Position numbers and translations under genes: made by a program
DNA from: an uncultured Paracoccaceae bacterium
GTDB lineage: Bacteria; Pseudomonadota; Alphaproteobacteria; Rhodobacterales; Rhodobacteraceae
Direction of reading: 5' to 3'
Assembly: GCA_947499725.1 (NCBI GenBank)
Contig: CANMPK010000001.1
Coordinates: forward strand, 992,001 to 1,056,000
Length of the DNA stretch: 64,000 nt
Shown: in pieces, positions 9,335-21,606 of the stretch
How positions within the stretch are numbered: the stretch's first letter is position 1
Layout: the number at the start of each line of letters is the position of its first letter
Notes under the pieces: generated by a model
Told to the model about the DNA's origin: nothing
What the model saw: the letters and a program-made list of their open reading frames with translations, nothing else
Database searches by the model: none

Positions 9335-10087
9335 TCAGAAAAAAATGTCTGCCGCAGGGATCGCGACAGAACCTCCAGCGGTTTTCAACACCAGATTGCC
9401 TGAATTGTCCACAGTATCAAATGTACCGACATAGCTCTCACGCATGGTACGTGCCGTAATCACCTCTCCCAAACGGGCCGCTCGCAACAGCCAAGCCGTG
9501 CGAATGGGCTCAAATCCATAGGTCACAAACTGTGTTTCCCAATGGGCATAAGCAGGCGCAAGGTAATCCAAGAACGTTTCAGGATCGATTGCGACCCCTA
9601 GGTCAGACGCCAAAGACACAGGCGCAACGGCCCCTTCCTCTAGCACGCCACGATCAGGCGCTTCAGCAAGGTTTACCCCTATACCAATCGACAAGTGGCT
9701 CACCCTGCCGCCAGCCATGCCAGCGCTTTCCAGCAGGATACCGGCTACCTTGCCGCCGTTTAGCAGAACGTCATTAGGCCATTTCAAAGAGAATGCCTGT
9801 GGACGGCCGGAAACTTCGACAAATGCATCAAACAAGGCGAGCGATGCCACGAAAGATCGCAAAGCCATCACATCCGGTGCTTCCTGTGGACGCACCACTA
9901 AGGTCGCAGCGAAATTTCCTTTGTCAGAAAGCCACCCTCGCCCACGACGTCCGCGCCCAGCCGTTTGCTGCAATCCCAAGATCCATTCGGGTCCAGCCAA
10001 TTCGCCCGCAATCCGCGAGGCTTCCGCATTGGTACTATCCACCTGCGCCAACACACGTCGCCCATATCCAACTGGCCAGTCTGTCAC
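9335..10087 (-). CDS. birA: Biotin--[acetyl-CoA-carboxylase] ligase
   Basis: This enzyme attaches biotin to the biotin carboxyl carrier protein. At 250 aa it is a monofunctional class I ligase: there is no N-terminal helix-turn-helix, so it would not act as a repressor. The ATP/biotin loop GRGRRGRGW (residues 44-52), KWPNDVLLNGGKVAGIL, and a short C-terminal SH3-like domain are present. Two GTG starts are possible, at 10096 and 10087; 10087 is preferred because an AGGTGG ribosome binding site sits five bases before it. The gene begins after a terminator-like hairpin that follows nuoN, so it may have its own promoter or rely on read-through. Confidence 0.9.
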   Translation of the reverse strand: MTDWPVGYGRRVLAQVDSTNAEASRIAGELAGPEWILGLQQTAGRGRRGRGWLSDKGNFAATLVVRPQEAPDVMALRSFVASLALFDAFVEVSGRPQAFSLKWPNDVLLNGGKVAGILLESAGMAGGRVSHLSIGIGVNLAEAPDRGVLEEGAVAPVSLASDLGVAIDPETFLDYLAPAYAHWETQFVTYGFEPIRTAWLLRAARLGEVITARTMRESYVGTFDTVDNSGNLVLKTAGGSVAIPAADIFF

Positions 10088-10142
10088 AGCATCCACCTTT
10101 TTCTTGATGAAAATACCTTTGCCAAAGGCATCAAAAACAAAA

Positions 10143-10164
10143 GACGCGCCTGCAGGGGCGCGTC
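10143..10164 (-). terminator. Terminator of the nuo operon
   Basis: Read on the minus strand, GACGCGCC (10157-10164) pairs with GGCGCGTC (10143-10150) around a six-base loop, followed by TTTTGTTTTT. It lies 24 bases past the nuoN stop and before birA. Confidence 0.8.
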
Positions 10165-10187
10165 CTTCTTGAATCTATGATCTTCGA

Positions 10188-11630
10188 TCAATTGACAAGC
10201 GCAGCCGCGGCCATGCTTGCCGGCCCTTCTATTCCAAACAGGTTGATCAACCCCAAGACCAAAACCGCAGCAGAGGCCATCAAGAACCCGTAGAGAACAG
10301 GGCTTTGATTGCTATCTAAACCATCTGCATCTTCATCGCCAAAATACATGAAGAAGACGATACGCAGATAGTAATAGGCTCCGATCACAGAAGCGATCAC
10401 ACCAGCTACCGCGAGCCAAACCAGCCCAGCATCGTAAGCCGCGCGCAGCACTTCCAGTTTACCGAAGAAACCAACAAACGGCGGCACGCCAGCCAGCGAG
10501 AACATCAGGATTAGCACAGCAATCGCCTTACCGGGTTCACGCTTAGCATACATGTTCAAAGACCGAATATCCGTTACCGGTTGACCGTCGCGCTCCATCG
10601 ACAGGATGAAGGCAAAGGTACCGATATTGGTCGCCACATAAATCGCCATATAGATCAACATAGATTTAACACCCATCTCGGTGCCGGCCGCCAAGCCCAT
10701 CAATGCATAGCCCATATGGGCAATCGAAGAATACGCCATAAGGCGTTTGATGTCTTTTTGACCAATCGCAGCGACGGCGCCCAAATACATCGACAGAACA
10801 GACAGTAACGCAACAATCTGCTGCCAGTCTTTGACGACTCCGCCAAAGGCATCATGAACAACTCGCGCGAACAGAGCCATTGCGGCAACCTTTGGAGCTG
10901 TCGCAAAGAACGCGGTGATCGGTGTCGGGGCGCCTTCATAAACGTCAGGCGTCCACATATGAAACGGAACCGCAGATACTTTGAAGGCCAAGCCGGAAAC
11001 AACAAAGGTCAAACCAAACAGCAAACCAAGAGAGGTCTGCCCCTCACCCGCAGCTTGAATAATACCCGCAAATTGCGTTGTGCCAGCAAAGCCATAGACC
11101 AAAGAAGAGCCGTACAAAAGCAGACCAGACGACAACGCACCAAGTACAAAATACTTCATGCCCGCTTCGGTAGACTTCACACTATCGCGGCGCAAAGAGG
11201 CGACCACATAAAGTGCCAAAGATTGAAGCTCTAGGCCCATATATAGCGCCATCAAATCTCCAGCGCTGACCATCATCATCATGCCGACAACGGACAGGAC
11301 AACAAGAATTGGGTACTCAAACCGCAGCAACCCACGGCGAGACATATACTCTTGGCCCATGACCAAAACCGCTGCTGCGGACAGCAATATCGTCACCTTT
11401 GCAAAACGAGCAAAGCTGTCGTCGTTGAACATGCCGTTAAAGGCGACTTGCGTCCCCTCGCCCGTCACGCCAATCCAAATGGCCACAATCGCTAAAACTG
11501 CGCCGGTCACCCAAGTTAACAAGCCTGCCCAAGCATCTTTACCGCCATAGACAGCCCCAAGCAGTGCGACCATCGCATAAACCGCCAAAACGATCTCCGG
11601 CAGGATGATATTCAGATCAGTTGAGATCAT
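10188..11630 (-). CDS. nuoN: NADH-quinone oxidoreductase subunit N
   Basis: This antiporter-like, proton-translocating membrane subunit of complex I has 480 aa and about 14 predicted transmembrane helices. It is the last structural gene of the nuo operon. The family block around [20 protein letters not shown] is clear, as is [22 protein letters not shown]. The conserved charged residues of the antiporter fold lie in these helices. It follows nuoM by 14 bases and is followed by a terminator. Identity is secure. Confidence 0.96.
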   Translation of the reverse strand: MISTDLNIILPEIVLAVYAMVALLGAVYGGKDAWAGLLTWVTGAVLAIVAIWIGVTGEGTQVAFNGMFNDDSFARFAKVTILLSAAAVLVMGQEYMSRRGLLRFEYPILVVLSVVGMMMMVSAGDLMALYMGLELQSLALYVVASLRRDSVKSTEAGMKYFVLGALSSGLLLYGSSLVYGFAGTTQFAGIIQAAGEGQTSLGLLFGLTFVVSGLAFKVSAVPFHMWTPDVYEGAPTPITAFFATAPKVAAMALFARVVHDAFGGVVKDWQQIVALLSVLSMYLGAVAAIGQKDIKRLMAYSSIAHMGYALMGLAAGTEMGVKSMLIYMAIYVATNIGTFAFILSMERDGQPVTDIRSLNMYAKREPGKAIAVLILMFSLAGVPPFVGFFGKLEVLRAAYDAGLVWLAVAGVIASVIGAYYYLRIVFFMYFGDEDADGLDSNQSPVLYGFLMASAAVLVLGLINLFGIEGPASMAAAALVN

Positions 11631-11644
11631 TGTGTATCTCTCCC

Positions 11645-13189
11645 TTAGTGCGATGCCGCAATTTGCGCCGAGGCTGGAGCCTGCGCCAATGCGGTGTCAT
11701 AATTGTGGATCAGCGCTTCGACGGAAGGGCCAATAATGTCTGTAATCAGAGATGGGTAAACGCCCAAGATCAATGTCATGGCAATCAACGGCGCGAAAAT
11801 CCATTTCTCTCGTGCACCCATGTCAGTGATTGTCTTCAAGCTTTCTTTGATCAAGTCACCCATAACCACGCGACGATACAGCCACAAAGCATAGGCCGCT
11901 GACAGGATCACACCCGATGTCGCAATCGCAGCCACCCAAGTGTTCTTTTGGAAAGCCCCCATCAGGGTCAAAAACTCGCCAACAAATCCAGATGTGCCCG
12001 GCAGACCAACGTTGGCCATTGTGAAGAACATAAAGATCAGCGCATAGGCCGGCATACGATTGACCAAGCCCCCATAGGCCTCAATCTCGCGCGTATGCAT
12101 ACGGTCGTAGATCACGCCCACACACAAGAACAATGCGCCGGAGATAAAGCCGTGGCTCAGCATCTGGAAGATCGCGCCATCAATGCCCTGTTGGTTCGCC
12201 GCAAAAATCCCCATCGTGACATACCCCATGTGGGCCACCGAAGAATAAGCGATCAACTTCTTCATATCTTCCTGAACCAGCGCCACCAAAGATGTGTACA
12301 CGATCGCAATCGCGGACATCCAAAGCACCAAATCAGTCAAAACATCCGCCCCGATCGGGAACATCGGCAAGCTAAACCGTAGGAAGCCATAACCGCCCAT
12401 CTTCAGCAGGATCGCGGCCAAAACCACAGAGCCTGCTGTCGGCGCTTGAACGTGCGCATCTGGCAACCATGTGTGCACTGGCCACATCGGCATCTTCACC
12501 GCAAAGGAAGCGAAGAAAGCGATGAAAAGCATCGTTTGCAAACCACCCACGACATGAATGCCCAAAATCGAGAAGCTTTCAGAGGCGAACGTATGGTTCA
12601 TCAAAGTTGGAATATCTGTCGTTCCCGCATCCGCATACATGGCGATCATCGCCACAAGCATCAGAACAGAACCAAGGAACGTATACAGAAAGAACTTGAA
12701 GCTCGCATAGATCCGGTTTGCACCGCCCCAAATCCCGATAATCAGGAACATCGGGATCAAACCCGCTTCGAAGAACAGATAGAACAGCACCAGATCCAGC
12801 GCCATGAACACGCCAAGCATCAACGTTTCAAGCAGCAGGAACGCAATCATGTATTCCTTTACCCGCTTGTTCACGTTCCAGGATGCGGCAATCGTCAATG
12901 GCATCATGAATGTCGTCAGCATGACAAACAGAACCGAAATACCGTCAACGCCAAGCTTATACTTCAGGCCAAGCAGCCAATCCCGTTCTTCGACGAATTG
13001 CATGCCAGTGTCTTGCGGATCGAACTCCGCCAAAATGAACAGCGACACAAGAAAGGTAATGACCGTTGCAATCAGGGCCACCCACTTGGCGTTGCGCTGC
13101 GCGGATTCCGTTTCTCCACGCAAGAACACCAACAGGATCGCAGCCGCAATCGCCGGAATGAAGGTAACAATGGAAAGAAGGTTATCCAT
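11645..13189 (-). CDS. nuoM: NADH-quinone oxidoreductase subunit M
   Basis: This antiporter-like complex I subunit of 514 aa has about 14 transmembrane helices. Diagnostic stretches include [19 protein letters not shown] and [21 protein letters not shown]. The ATG at 13189 overlaps the stop codon of nuoL by one base (TAATG), so it is chosen over an in-frame start 30 bases upstream inside nuoL, and translation is probably coupled. It pumps protons together with NuoL and NuoN. Confidence 0.96.
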   Translation of the reverse strand: MDNLLSIVTFIPAIAAAILLVFLRGETESAQRNAKWVALIATVITFLVSLFILAEFDPQDTGMQFVEERDWLLGLKYKLGVDGISVLFVMLTTFMMPLTIAASWNVNKRVKEYMIAFLLLETLMLGVFMALDLVLFYLFFEAGLIPMFLIIGIWGGANRIYASFKFFLYTFLGSVLMLVAMIAMYADAGTTDIPTLMNHTFASESFSILGIHVVGGLQTMLFIAFFASFAVKMPMWPVHTWLPDAHVQAPTAGSVVLAAILLKMGGYGFLRFSLPMFPIGADVLTDLVLWMSAIAIVYTSLVALVQEDMKKLIAYSSVAHMGYVTMGIFAANQQGIDGAIFQMLSHGFISGALFLCVGVIYDRMHTREIEAYGGLVNRMPAYALIFMFFTMANVGLPGTSGFVGEFLTLMGAFQKNTWVAAIATSGVILSAAYALWLYRRVVMGDLIKESLKTITDMGAREKWIFAPLIAMTLILGVYPSLITDIIGPSVEALIHNYDTALAQAPASAQIAASH

Positions 13190-15279
13190 TAGTGCGCTCC
13201 TCCGCTGAGCGTCATCCATGTGATCAAGACAACGATGCCGATCACCATGGCGAAGGCGTAAGTAAAGATGTAACCAGATTGCGCGCGGCCTGCGAGTTTG
13301 GTGAAGAATGGAATAATCCCCATCGCGATGCCATTGATAGACCCATCAATCACATTGCCATCGCCACGCTTCCAAAGGAAACGACCAATCCACTGAGATG
13401 GACGCACAATGAGGAAATCGAAGATCTCGTCAAAGTACCATTTGTTCAACAAGAACAGATACAAAGGACGTTGGCTTTCGGCCACTTTACGCGGCATGCT
13501 CGGATCCCAAATGTAGAACCAGACAGCTGTTACAAAGCCAAGCAACATGGCAATGAACGGGCTGATCTTAACCCACTTCGGGACGTAATGCGCATCGTGC
13601 AGCACGTGGTTATCAGGGTGCATAAAGATCGCACCGGTCGGCACCACATCATGATCTGAACCAGTAGCAGCATGATCATCATGCGCTTCTTCCTTGGCAT
13701 GATCGTCTTTCGCATGATCATCCCCATGATGAACCTCTTCAACATGATGATCTCCACCAGCGATACCGAAGAACTTGTTCACACCATCGCCAAAGAAGGC
13801 GTTGTACCAAATCATACCGGCGAACACCGCACCAAGGCTTAGAACGCCAAGCGGGATCAGCATGACCAATGGGCTTTCATGGGCGTGCTCATGCGTGTGC
13901 TCATCACCGCGTGGTTTGCCATAAAAGGTCAGGAACATCAGGCGCCAGCTATAGAAGGATGTGAACAAAGCCGCGATCACCAACATCCAGAAGGCATAGC
14001 CCCCTGCCGTGCCAGCATAGGCGCTTTCGATCACCGCGTCTTTAGACAGGAAACCAGCGAAACCAAAATGCGTCAGTGGAATACCAACACCGGTAATGGC
14101 CAAAGTTCCCAGCATCATTGCCCAGAAGGTGTAAGGAAGCTTACGACGCAAACCGCCATAGTTCCGCATATCTTGCTCATGGTGCATGCCGTGAATAACC
14201 GACCCTGCCCCCAAAAACAGCATCGCCTTAAAGAAGGCGTGTGTGAACAGATGGAACATCGCCACGGAATACACACCAAGGCCAGCGGCTACGAACATAT
14301 AACCAAGCTGCGAACATGTTGAATAAGCGATGACGCGCTTGATGTCGTTCTGAACCAAACCAACCGTCGCGGCAAAGAAAGCCGTTGTAGCCCCCAGGAA
14401 AACAATAAACGACGTCGCCTCGGGCGCATATTCCATCAGCGGTGACATGCGGCATACAAGGAATACACCAGCCGTTACCATGGTCGCTGCGTGGATCAGC
14501 GCCGATACAGGCGTCGGGCCTTCCATCGCGTCTGGCAACCAAGTGTGCAGCAACAACTGAGCTGATTTCCCCATCGCGCCGACAAACAGCAAAAAGGCCA
14601 GCAGGTTCGCCGCGTTCCAATCCGTCCACAAGAACCGAATGCTTGTCTCTGCGAGTTCTGGTGCCGCGGCAAAGATCACATCGAACTGGATGCTGTCAGT
14701 CAGCATAAACAGCCCGAAGATCCCCAAGGCAAAGCCAAAGTCGCCCACACGGTTCACAACAAAGGCTTTGATAGCCGCCGCGCCAGCGCTTTGCTTTTTG
14801 AAGTAGAAACCAATCAGCAAATAAGACGCAACACCAACACCTTCCCAACCAAAGAACATCTGGACAAGGTTGTCAGACGTCACAAGCATCAGCATCGCGA
14901 AGGTAAAGAAGCTCAGATACGCAAAGAAACGTGCTTTATAGTTCTGATCTTTGTCAAAATGATCGTCATGCGCCATGTAGCCAAAGGAATACAGATGCAC
15001 TAGCGCCGACACGGTGGTCACAACGATCAACATGATCGAGGTCAAACGATCCAAACGGATCGACCAGTTGGTGTCTAGGCTACCAGACTGAATGAAGTTC
15101 AGAATGTGGATGGTTTCCGTTTCTGGCCCATGGCTTAGGAAAACAATCCAAGACAGCAAACAGGCCAAAAACAGCAGGCCGGTGGTGACATATTGCGCGG
15201 CCGTTTCACCGATATAACGCCAGCCGAAGCCACCGATAATCGCACCCACCAAAGGCGCAAAGAGGATGATCGTTTCCAT
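13189..15279 (-). CDS. nuoL: NADH-quinone oxidoreductase subunit L, with His-rich loop
   Basis: This is the distal antiporter-like subunit of complex I, 696 aa, with about 16 transmembrane helices and the long lateral helix near the C-terminus. [29 protein letters not shown] is the diagnostic region. The ATG at 15279 is used, six bases after the nuoK stop; a TTG two codons upstream is less likely. Between the late helices it carries two histidine-rich hydrophilic stretches, near residues 458-468 (four His) and 507-545 (nine His among many Asp and Glu). Such loops are variable in NuoL and may bind metal, but no function can be claimed. Confidence 0.95.
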   Translation of the reverse strand: METIILFAPLVGAIIGGFGWRYIGETAAQYVTTGLLFLACLLSWIVFLSHGPETETIHILNFIQSGSLDTNWSIRLDRLTSIMLIVVTTVSALVHLYSFGYMAHDDHFDKDQNYKARFFAYLSFFTFAMLMLVTSDNLVQMFFGWEGVGVASYLLIGFYFKKQSAGAAAIKAFVVNRVGDFGFALGIFGLFMLTDSIQFDVIFAAAPELAETSIRFLWTDWNAANLLAFLLFVGAMGKSAQLLLHTWLPDAMEGPTPVSALIHAATMVTAGVFLVCRMSPLMEYAPEATSFIVFLGATTAFFAATVGLVQNDIKRVIAYSTCSQLGYMFVAAGLGVYSVAMFHLFTHAFFKAMLFLGAGSVIHGMHHEQDMRNYGGLRRKLPYTFWAMMLGTLAITGVGIPLTHFGFAGFLSKDAVIESAYAGTAGGYAFWMLVIAALFTSFYSWRLMFLTFYGKPRGDEHTHEHAHESPLVMLIPLGVLSLGAVFAGMIWYNAFFGDGVNKFFGIAGGDHHVEEVHHGDDHAKDDHAKEEAHDDHAATGSDHDVVPTGAIFMHPDNHVLHDAHYVPKWVKISPFIAMLLGFVTAVWFYIWDPSMPRKVAESQRPLYLFLLNKWYFDEIFDFLIVRPSQWIGRFLWKRGDGNVIDGSINGIAMGIIPFFTKLAGRAQSGYIFTYAFAMVIGIVVLITWMTLSGGAH

Positions 15280-15285
15280 GCTCAA

Positions 15286-15591
15286 TTAGCCTTTCATCAC
15301 GTTAACATCTTCAACCGCAATCGTGCCGCGGTTTCTGAAGAAGCTGACCAAGATCGCTAGACCAATCGCCGCCTCAGCAGCGGCAACCGTCAGTACAAAC
15401 AGCGTAAAGACCTGCCCCACCAAATCGCCAAGGAAAGAGCTGAAGGCCACAAGGTTGATATTCACCGCAAGCAGCATCAATTCGATCGACATCAGCAAGA
15501 TGATCACATTCTTCCGGTTCAGGAAGAGGCCGAAAATGCCGATGACGAACAAAGTCGCCGCAACGGTCAGATAATGTTCCAGTCCGATCAT
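15286..15591 (-). CDS. nuoK: NADH-quinone oxidoreductase subunit K
   Basis: This small membrane subunit of 101 aa, the standard length, has three transmembrane helices and sits in the proton path of complex I. The conserved glutamate in the second helix is in the block [19 protein letters not shown]. The start at 15591 (MIGLEHYL) is chosen over an in-frame codon 12 bases upstream; its GAAGGC ribosome binding site overlaps the stop of the 44-aa gene before it. It leads into nuoL with a six-base gap. Confidence 0.96.
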   Translation of the reverse strand: MIGLEHYLTVAATLFVIGIFGLFLNRKNVIILLMSIELMLLAVNINLVAFSSFLGDLVGQVFTLFVLTVAAAEAAIGLAILVSFFRNRGTIAVEDVNVMKG

Positions 15592-15595
15592 GCCT

Positions 15596-15730
15596 TCACC
15601 CAATGGTCTTGTTTCGTCTTTGTTTCAAATAACGCAAAGCCAACACTGTGCCCCCCGCTTTCACTGCCCAGAGCGCTGCAAACCCAGCGACCCCAACCGT
15701 GCTAAAAACCGTTTCCGCAAATGCCAGCAT
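15596..15730 (-). CDS. Predicted 44-aa membrane protein between nuoJ and nuoK
   Basis: A complete 45-codon frame fills the gap between nuoJ and nuoK. Its ATG overlaps the nuoJ stop by one base (TAATG), and its TGA lies four bases before the nuoK start, within the nuoK ribosome binding site region. The product begins [20 protein letters not shown], continues through one hydrophobic segment (about residues 10-32), and ends in a basic tail, [10 protein letters not shown]. That is the profile of a single-pass membrane miniprotein with a cytoplasmic C-terminus. I do not recognise the family. Exact tiling between two coupled complex I genes supports expression. Confidence 0.68.
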   Translation of the reverse strand: MLAFAETVFSTVGVAGFAALWAVKAGGTVLALRYLKQRRNKTIG

Positions 15731-16334
15731 TACAGACCCTGCCCCGGTTTAATGTCTTTCATTTCCATCGCCTGCGCTGGATCACGCCACATTTGCGTCA
15801 GCACGTTCTGGCGTTTCACATCGCGACGGTGACGGATCGTCAGAACAATCGCGCCAATCATCGCAACCAGCAGGATCAGGCCCGCCAGTTGGAACAACAG
15901 GAAATATTGATCGTAAATCAGCAGCCCCAAAGCTGCAGTGTTTTCAACGCCTTCCGGCGCAACAGCTGCGCGCAAGGCTTCCGCCTGTTCGGCCTCTTCC
16001 CAAGCGCCAAAGGCCAGACCGAATTGCATCAACAGCACAACACCAATCAGCAAGGCAATCGGCATATATTGGGCCATACCTGCTTTTAGCTCGGCGAAAT
16101 CAACATCCAGCATCATCACGACAAACAGGAACAAAACCGCCACCGCGCCGACGTAAACAATGATCAGCAACATCGCGACAAATTCCGCCCCAAGCAGCAC
16201 AAACAAGCCAGCCGCGCTGATAAAGGATAGGATCAGCCACAAGACCGAGTGCACCGGATTTTTACTGATCACGGTAAACAGCCCGCCTGCGATCACACAG
16301 ATCGCAAACAAATAGAATGCAAGCGCCGCTATGG

Positions 16335-16338
<4 letters not shown>
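15730..16338 (-). CDS. nuoJ: NADH-quinone oxidoreductase subunit J
   Basis: This membrane subunit of complex I, 202 aa with five predicted transmembrane helices, lies at the junction of the quinone-reducing and pumping modules. The third-helix block around [26 protein letters not shown] is diagnostic. A loop around residues 110-140 rich in Ala and Glu separates the last two helices. Its start overlaps the stop of the preceding CMD-family gene by four bases, and its stop overlaps the 44-aa gene by one. Identity is secure. Confidence 0.95.
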
Positions 16339-18272
<1,934 letters not shown>

Positions 18273-18278
18273 AGGTCC

Positions 18279-18686
18279 TCACACCGTGGGTATTCTATTT
18301 TCTTCGCAGTTAAAGACGATGACTTCAGCATCAATTGTCTTCAAACCACGCGGCAGTGCTGGTGAAATGGTGTAAACCGCATCCCCTCGCCAAATGCCTT
18401 CTTGAAACTCAACTGTTGTCCGAACATGACGCGCAAAGCCATATCCTCGGATCAACGCATATTGCGCCGCTGCACATTCCGCATAGGCGTTTACATCTGC
18501 CTCATGGCGCGCATCACGCATTTCAACGTGAAAATTCACCAAATCGCCTTCCAGCAACCGAGTGTCCACACCATCGTAAGTGGGCTCAAAGACCAACTCG
18601 TCTTTTGACGTGGTGTCTTGCTCTGCACAAGCAGAGAGACCGGCGACAGCCAGTATCATCAACGCTTTATGCAAAAAGCCCCCCAT
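18279..18686 (-). CDS. Putative lipoprotein between nuoG and nuoH
   Basis: This 135-aa protein has a lipoprotein signal peptide: a short hydrophobic stretch ending in the lipobox LSAC with Cys20 as the acylated residue. The mature part is hydrophilic, with further cysteines in YAECAAAQ and VFNCEEN. No family is recognised. It starts six bases after the nuoG stop behind a GGAG site and ends seven bases before nuoH, so it is co-transcribed with complex I. An outer- or inner-membrane lipoprotein acting in complex I biogenesis is possible but not shown. Confidence 0.72.
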   Translation of the reverse strand: MGGFLHKALMILAVAGLSACAEQDTTSKDELVFEPTYDGVDTRLLEGDLVNFHVEMRDARHEADVNAYAECAAAQYALIRGYGFARHVRTTVEFQEGIWRGDAVYTISPALPRGLKTIDAEVIVFNCEENRIPTV

Positions 18687-18691
18687 TCCGT

Positions 18692-20710
18692 TTACTCCGC
18701 CGCCATCTTTTGCGCGGCACGCGCTTTGGCATTGGCAGACAGCTCAGCCATCAAGCTGCTTGCGCGGGCAATTGGGTTTGTCAGGTAGAAATCACCAATC
18801 GCGCCCAAGAATGTCGCCGCCCCCATTTTATCAGTCGGCAAGGCAGTCCATTCGTTTTCAACGACCTGATCCACCTTCGCCAAATGCGGCACCTCTTTAA
18901 TCATGGCGCTGCGCAACTGCGCCAAGCTGTCAAATGGCAAAGCGTCACCCAGCTCCGCAGAGAGGGCGCGCAAAATCGCCCAGTTCTCTTTCGCTTCACC
19001 CGGTGCAAAATTCGCGCGCATCGCAAGCTGCGGGCGACCTTCGGTATTCACAAATAGACCGTTCTCTTCGGTATAGGCCGCGCCAGGCAAGATCACATCA
19101 GCGCGCATCGCGCCACGATCCCCGTGAGAGCCTTGGTAAATCACAAAGGCACCCGCATCGATATCAACCTCATCCGCGCCAAGGTTATAAATCACCTCTG
19201 CCCCATCCACAGCGGCCAAAACTCCGCCTTCGGTGGTTGCGCCCACATCCATTGCGCCAACGCGAGAGGCTGCGGTATGCAGAACCATTAGCTTGGAACC
19301 AGTGTCCTCTGCCAACTTCTGTGCATGAGCCAGAACAGCCAAGCCATCCGCTTCTCGTAAAGCGCCCTGCCCGACAATCACAACCGATGGCATATCTTTT
19401 ACGGCGCCGTAGTTTTTGCCAACGATGCTTTCCAGTGCGGCACGGTCTGTACCTACGTGCGCATAATCATAAGTCAGGTCTACCGCTGGGCCGACCAAAC
19501 CAACCTGAGCCCCATTGGCCCAAGCTTTACGAATTCGAGCGTTCAACACCGGCGCTTCAACGCGTGGATTGGTGCCAATCAACTGAATGAATTTGGCATT
19601 ATCGATGTCTTCAACGGTCGCATTCCCAACATAACCAAACCGGCTATCCAGCGGCAGGCGGGTATTGTCAGTGCGGCATTCTACTTTACCGCCAAGGCCT
19701 TCGACCATTGCTTTCAAAGCAAAAGCCGCTTCGGTGGAAACGAGATCTCCAACCAATCCAGCGACCTTCTTGCCCTTCATCGCGTCAGCCGCTTTGCTCA
19801 AAGCCTCGCCCCAAGTCGCGGGGCGCAGCTTACCGTTTTCACGCACATACGGGCGATCCAAACGCTGGCGGCGCAGACCATCCCATACAAAACGCGTCTT
19901 GTCGGAAATCCATTCCTCGTTCACGCCATCATGGTTACGCGGCATGATCCGCATCACTTCACGGCCCTTCGTGTCTACACGAATGTTAGACCCCAAAGCG
20001 TCCATCACGTCGATGGTTTCCGTCTTCGTCAGCTCCCAAGGACGCGCTGTGAAGGCATAAGGCTTCGATGTCAGCGCACCCACCGGACACAGATCAATGA
20101 TGTTGCCCTGCAGGTTACTATCCAAGGTTTCATTCAGATAGCTTGTGATCTCTGCATCTTCACCGCGGCCTGTTTGGCCCATCTGTGTAATACCCGCGAC
20201 TTCGGTCGTGAAACGCACACAGCGCGTACAAGAAATGCAGCGGGTCATTGTCGTCGAAACCAGCGGCCCCAGATCCAAATCATCGACGGCACGCTTCGCT
20301 TCTTTAAAGCGCGAGCCAGACAGACCATACGCCACAGCTTGGTCCTGCAGATCACATTCACCACCTTGGTCGCAAATTGGGCAATCCAGAGGATGGTTGA
20401 TCAGAAGAAACTCCATCACACCTTCACGCGCCTTTTTCACCATAGGCGAATTGGTCTTTACGACAGGCGGTTGCCCTTCCGGACCAGGGCGCAAATCACG
20501 CACCTGCATTGCACAAGACGCAGCCGGTTTTGGTGGTCCCCCTACAACCTCAACAAGACACATGCGGCAGTTGCCCGCGATAGAGAGACGCTCATGATAG
20601 CAGAAGCGCGGCACCTCGATCCCAGCTTGTTCACAAGCTTGGATCAGGGTCATTGCGCCTTCGACCTCTACTTCGTGGTCGTCGATGATGATCTTGCGTA
20701 GGTCAGACAT
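18692..20710 (-). CDS. nuoG: NADH-quinone oxidoreductase subunit G
   Basis: This largest peripheral subunit (672 aa) carries one [2Fe-2S] and at least two [4Fe-4S] clusters on the electron path from NuoF to NuoI. The N-terminal ferredoxin ligands are C37, C48, C51 and C66. Next come the [18 protein letters not shown] motif and the CISCTRC block with a later cysteine. A molybdopterin-oxidoreductase-like domain without cofactor makes up the rest. The C-terminal tail is Ala- and Lys-rich. It follows the DUF5333-like gene by three bases. Confidence 0.96.
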   Translation of the reverse strand: MSDLRKIIIDDHEVEVEGAMTLIQACEQAGIEVPRFCYHERLSIAGNCRMCLVEVVGGPPKPAASCAMQVRDLRPGPEGQPPVVKTNSPMVKKAREGVMEFLLINHPLDCPICDQGGECDLQDQAVAYGLSGSRFKEAKRAVDDLDLGPLVSTTMTRCISCTRCVRFTTEVAGITQMGQTGRGEDAEITSYLNETLDSNLQGNIIDLCPVGALTSKPYAFTARPWELTKTETIDVMDALGSNIRVDTKGREVMRIMPRNHDGVNEEWISDKTRFVWDGLRRQRLDRPYVRENGKLRPATWGEALSKAADAMKGKKVAGLVGDLVSTEAAFALKAMVEGLGGKVECRTDNTRLPLDSRFGYVGNATVEDIDNAKFIQLIGTNPRVEAPVLNARIRKAWANGAQVGLVGPAVDLTYDYAHVGTDRAALESIVGKNYGAVKDMPSVVIVGQGALREADGLAVLAHAQKLAEDTGSKLMVLHTAASRVGAMDVGATTEGGVLAAVDGAEVIYNLGADEVDIDAGAFVIYQGSHGDRGAMRADVILPGAAYTEENGLFVNTEGRPQLAMRANFAPGEAKENWAILRALSAELGDALPFDSLAQLRSAMIKEVPHLAKVDQVVENEWTALPTDKMGAATFLGAIGDFYLTNPIARASSLMAELSANAKARAAQKMAAE

Positions 20711-20713
20711 AGG

Positions 20714-21118
20714 TTATTTCGCCCTTAACAGCGCGCCGATCTGGCTGGATTTCTCGATCTCTGCACGCCCAAGCGCACAGTATGTATTTGGGTCGTCGAA
20801 ACGGACGCCATTTGCTTTTAGATACGCTTCACCACGGCGGCGCAGCTCTGCTTTATTGGCGGCACTCGTGCGGAACGCATCAATTTCATCTTTAGAATAG
20901 CCAAGCGCTTTGGCCTCATTTTGAATGCCGTTTATATAATTCAACGCCTTTACCATGCGCGCTGAAATACTTGGGCAAACATTGCGAATTTCATCAGCAA
21001 TACCAACCCACAACAGCCCACTGGTAATGCTCTCCACTTGCTCAAGTGGTTGCTTGGCCTGTGCGATACCAGCCGTTGTGCTTGTTGCAAAAACCAAAGC
21101 GATCATTGTCATACGCAT
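20714..21118 (-). CDS. DUF5333-like exported protein
   Basis: This 134-aa protein has an N-terminal signal peptide (MRMTMIALVFATSTTAGIAQA, cleavage after AQA likely), and a helical mature domain with two cysteines (VCPSISARM and NTYCALGRAEI) that could form a periplasmic disulfide. It resembles the DUF5333 proteins that sit beside nuoG in Rhodobacteraceae. It begins after a 157-base gap, the longest inside the nuo operon. The role is unknown; the position suggests a periplasmic accessory factor. Confidence 0.7.
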   Translation of the reverse strand: MRMTMIALVFATSTTAGIAQAKQPLEQVESITSGLLWVGIADEIRNVCPSISARMVKALNYINGIQNEAKALGYSKDEIDAFRTSAANKAELRRRGEAYLKANGVRFDDPNTYCALGRAEIEKSSQIGALLRAK

Positions 21119-21148
21119 GAGTTAACTCCTTCCATGCCAAATAGGGCT

Positions 21149-21232
21149 GCAAAAACGCGCCCCGTCAGACCTTTAGAAAGGTTTAGCCCCATTGATATGC
21201 AATAACACACAGCGTTGCTGGCGCGTTTTTGC
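21149..21232 (-). repeat. 13-bp inverted repeat framing the longest gap in the nuo operon
   Basis: GCAAAAACGCGCC at 21149-21161 is perfectly repeated in inverse at 21220-21232, with 58 bases between. The interior contains a second possible hairpin (ACCTTT against AAAGGT, near 21170-21182). On the minus-strand transcript this would fold just before the DUF5333-like gene. It could be an attenuator, a processing site or mRNA stabiliser. Confidence 0.5.
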
Positions 21233-21275
21233 CTATATGTGGCAAGGGTTTCCCCATGATATGAAACCTGCATCA

Positions 21276-21602
21276 TCACGGTTTGCAGGTACCCTGCGCA
21301 ATCAACGTGTCGCCATCAATCAGCTGCGCCTCGGCTGGGTCAACCGCCCATGCGATGGTGGACGTGCCGTACTGCTGAATGCAATATTCGACACCACCAT
21401 AGGCCGCCGCTTCGCGCGCGCCCTCTAAGGTTGCCGCCGAAGAGCCGACCTGAACATCAAAGCTCGCGCGGTCCTCTTTGCTGACTTTGTTGGCCTTGAT
21501 GCGATACTTCTGACCATCAAACCGTACGCCATCGTCAGTCAAACGAGAGCACGCTGTCATGGCCAATGCCGCTGTCATTAAGAATACAACTGTCGTTTTC
21601 AT
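21276..21602 (-). CDS. Putative lipoprotein between nuoF and nuoG
   Basis: This 108-aa protein has a signal peptide ending at MTAC with Cys18 as lipidation site. The mature part (SRLTDDGVRFDGQKYRIKAN onwards) is small and probably beta-rich, with two more cysteines near the end. An in-frame start 72 bases upstream would lie inside nuoF; the ATG at 21602, five bases before the end of nuoF, is preferred because it gives a proper signal peptide. No family is recognised. It is the first of two lipoproteins in the operon. Confidence 0.7.
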   Translation of the reverse strand: MKTTVVFLMTAALAMTACSRLTDDGVRFDGQKYRIKANKVSKEDRASFDVQVGSSAATLEGAREAAAYGGVEYCIQQYGTSTIAWAVDPAEAQLIDGDTLIAQGTCKP

Positions 21603-21606
21603 CGTC

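Noticed and set aside
12446-13192. 248-codon frame antisense to nuoM
   Set aside because: His/Arg/Gln-rich complement of a membrane protein; not a gene.
19457-20701. 414-codon frame antisense to nuoG
   Set aside because: Arg/His/Thr-rich composition typical of an antisense shadow, and nuoG is certain here.
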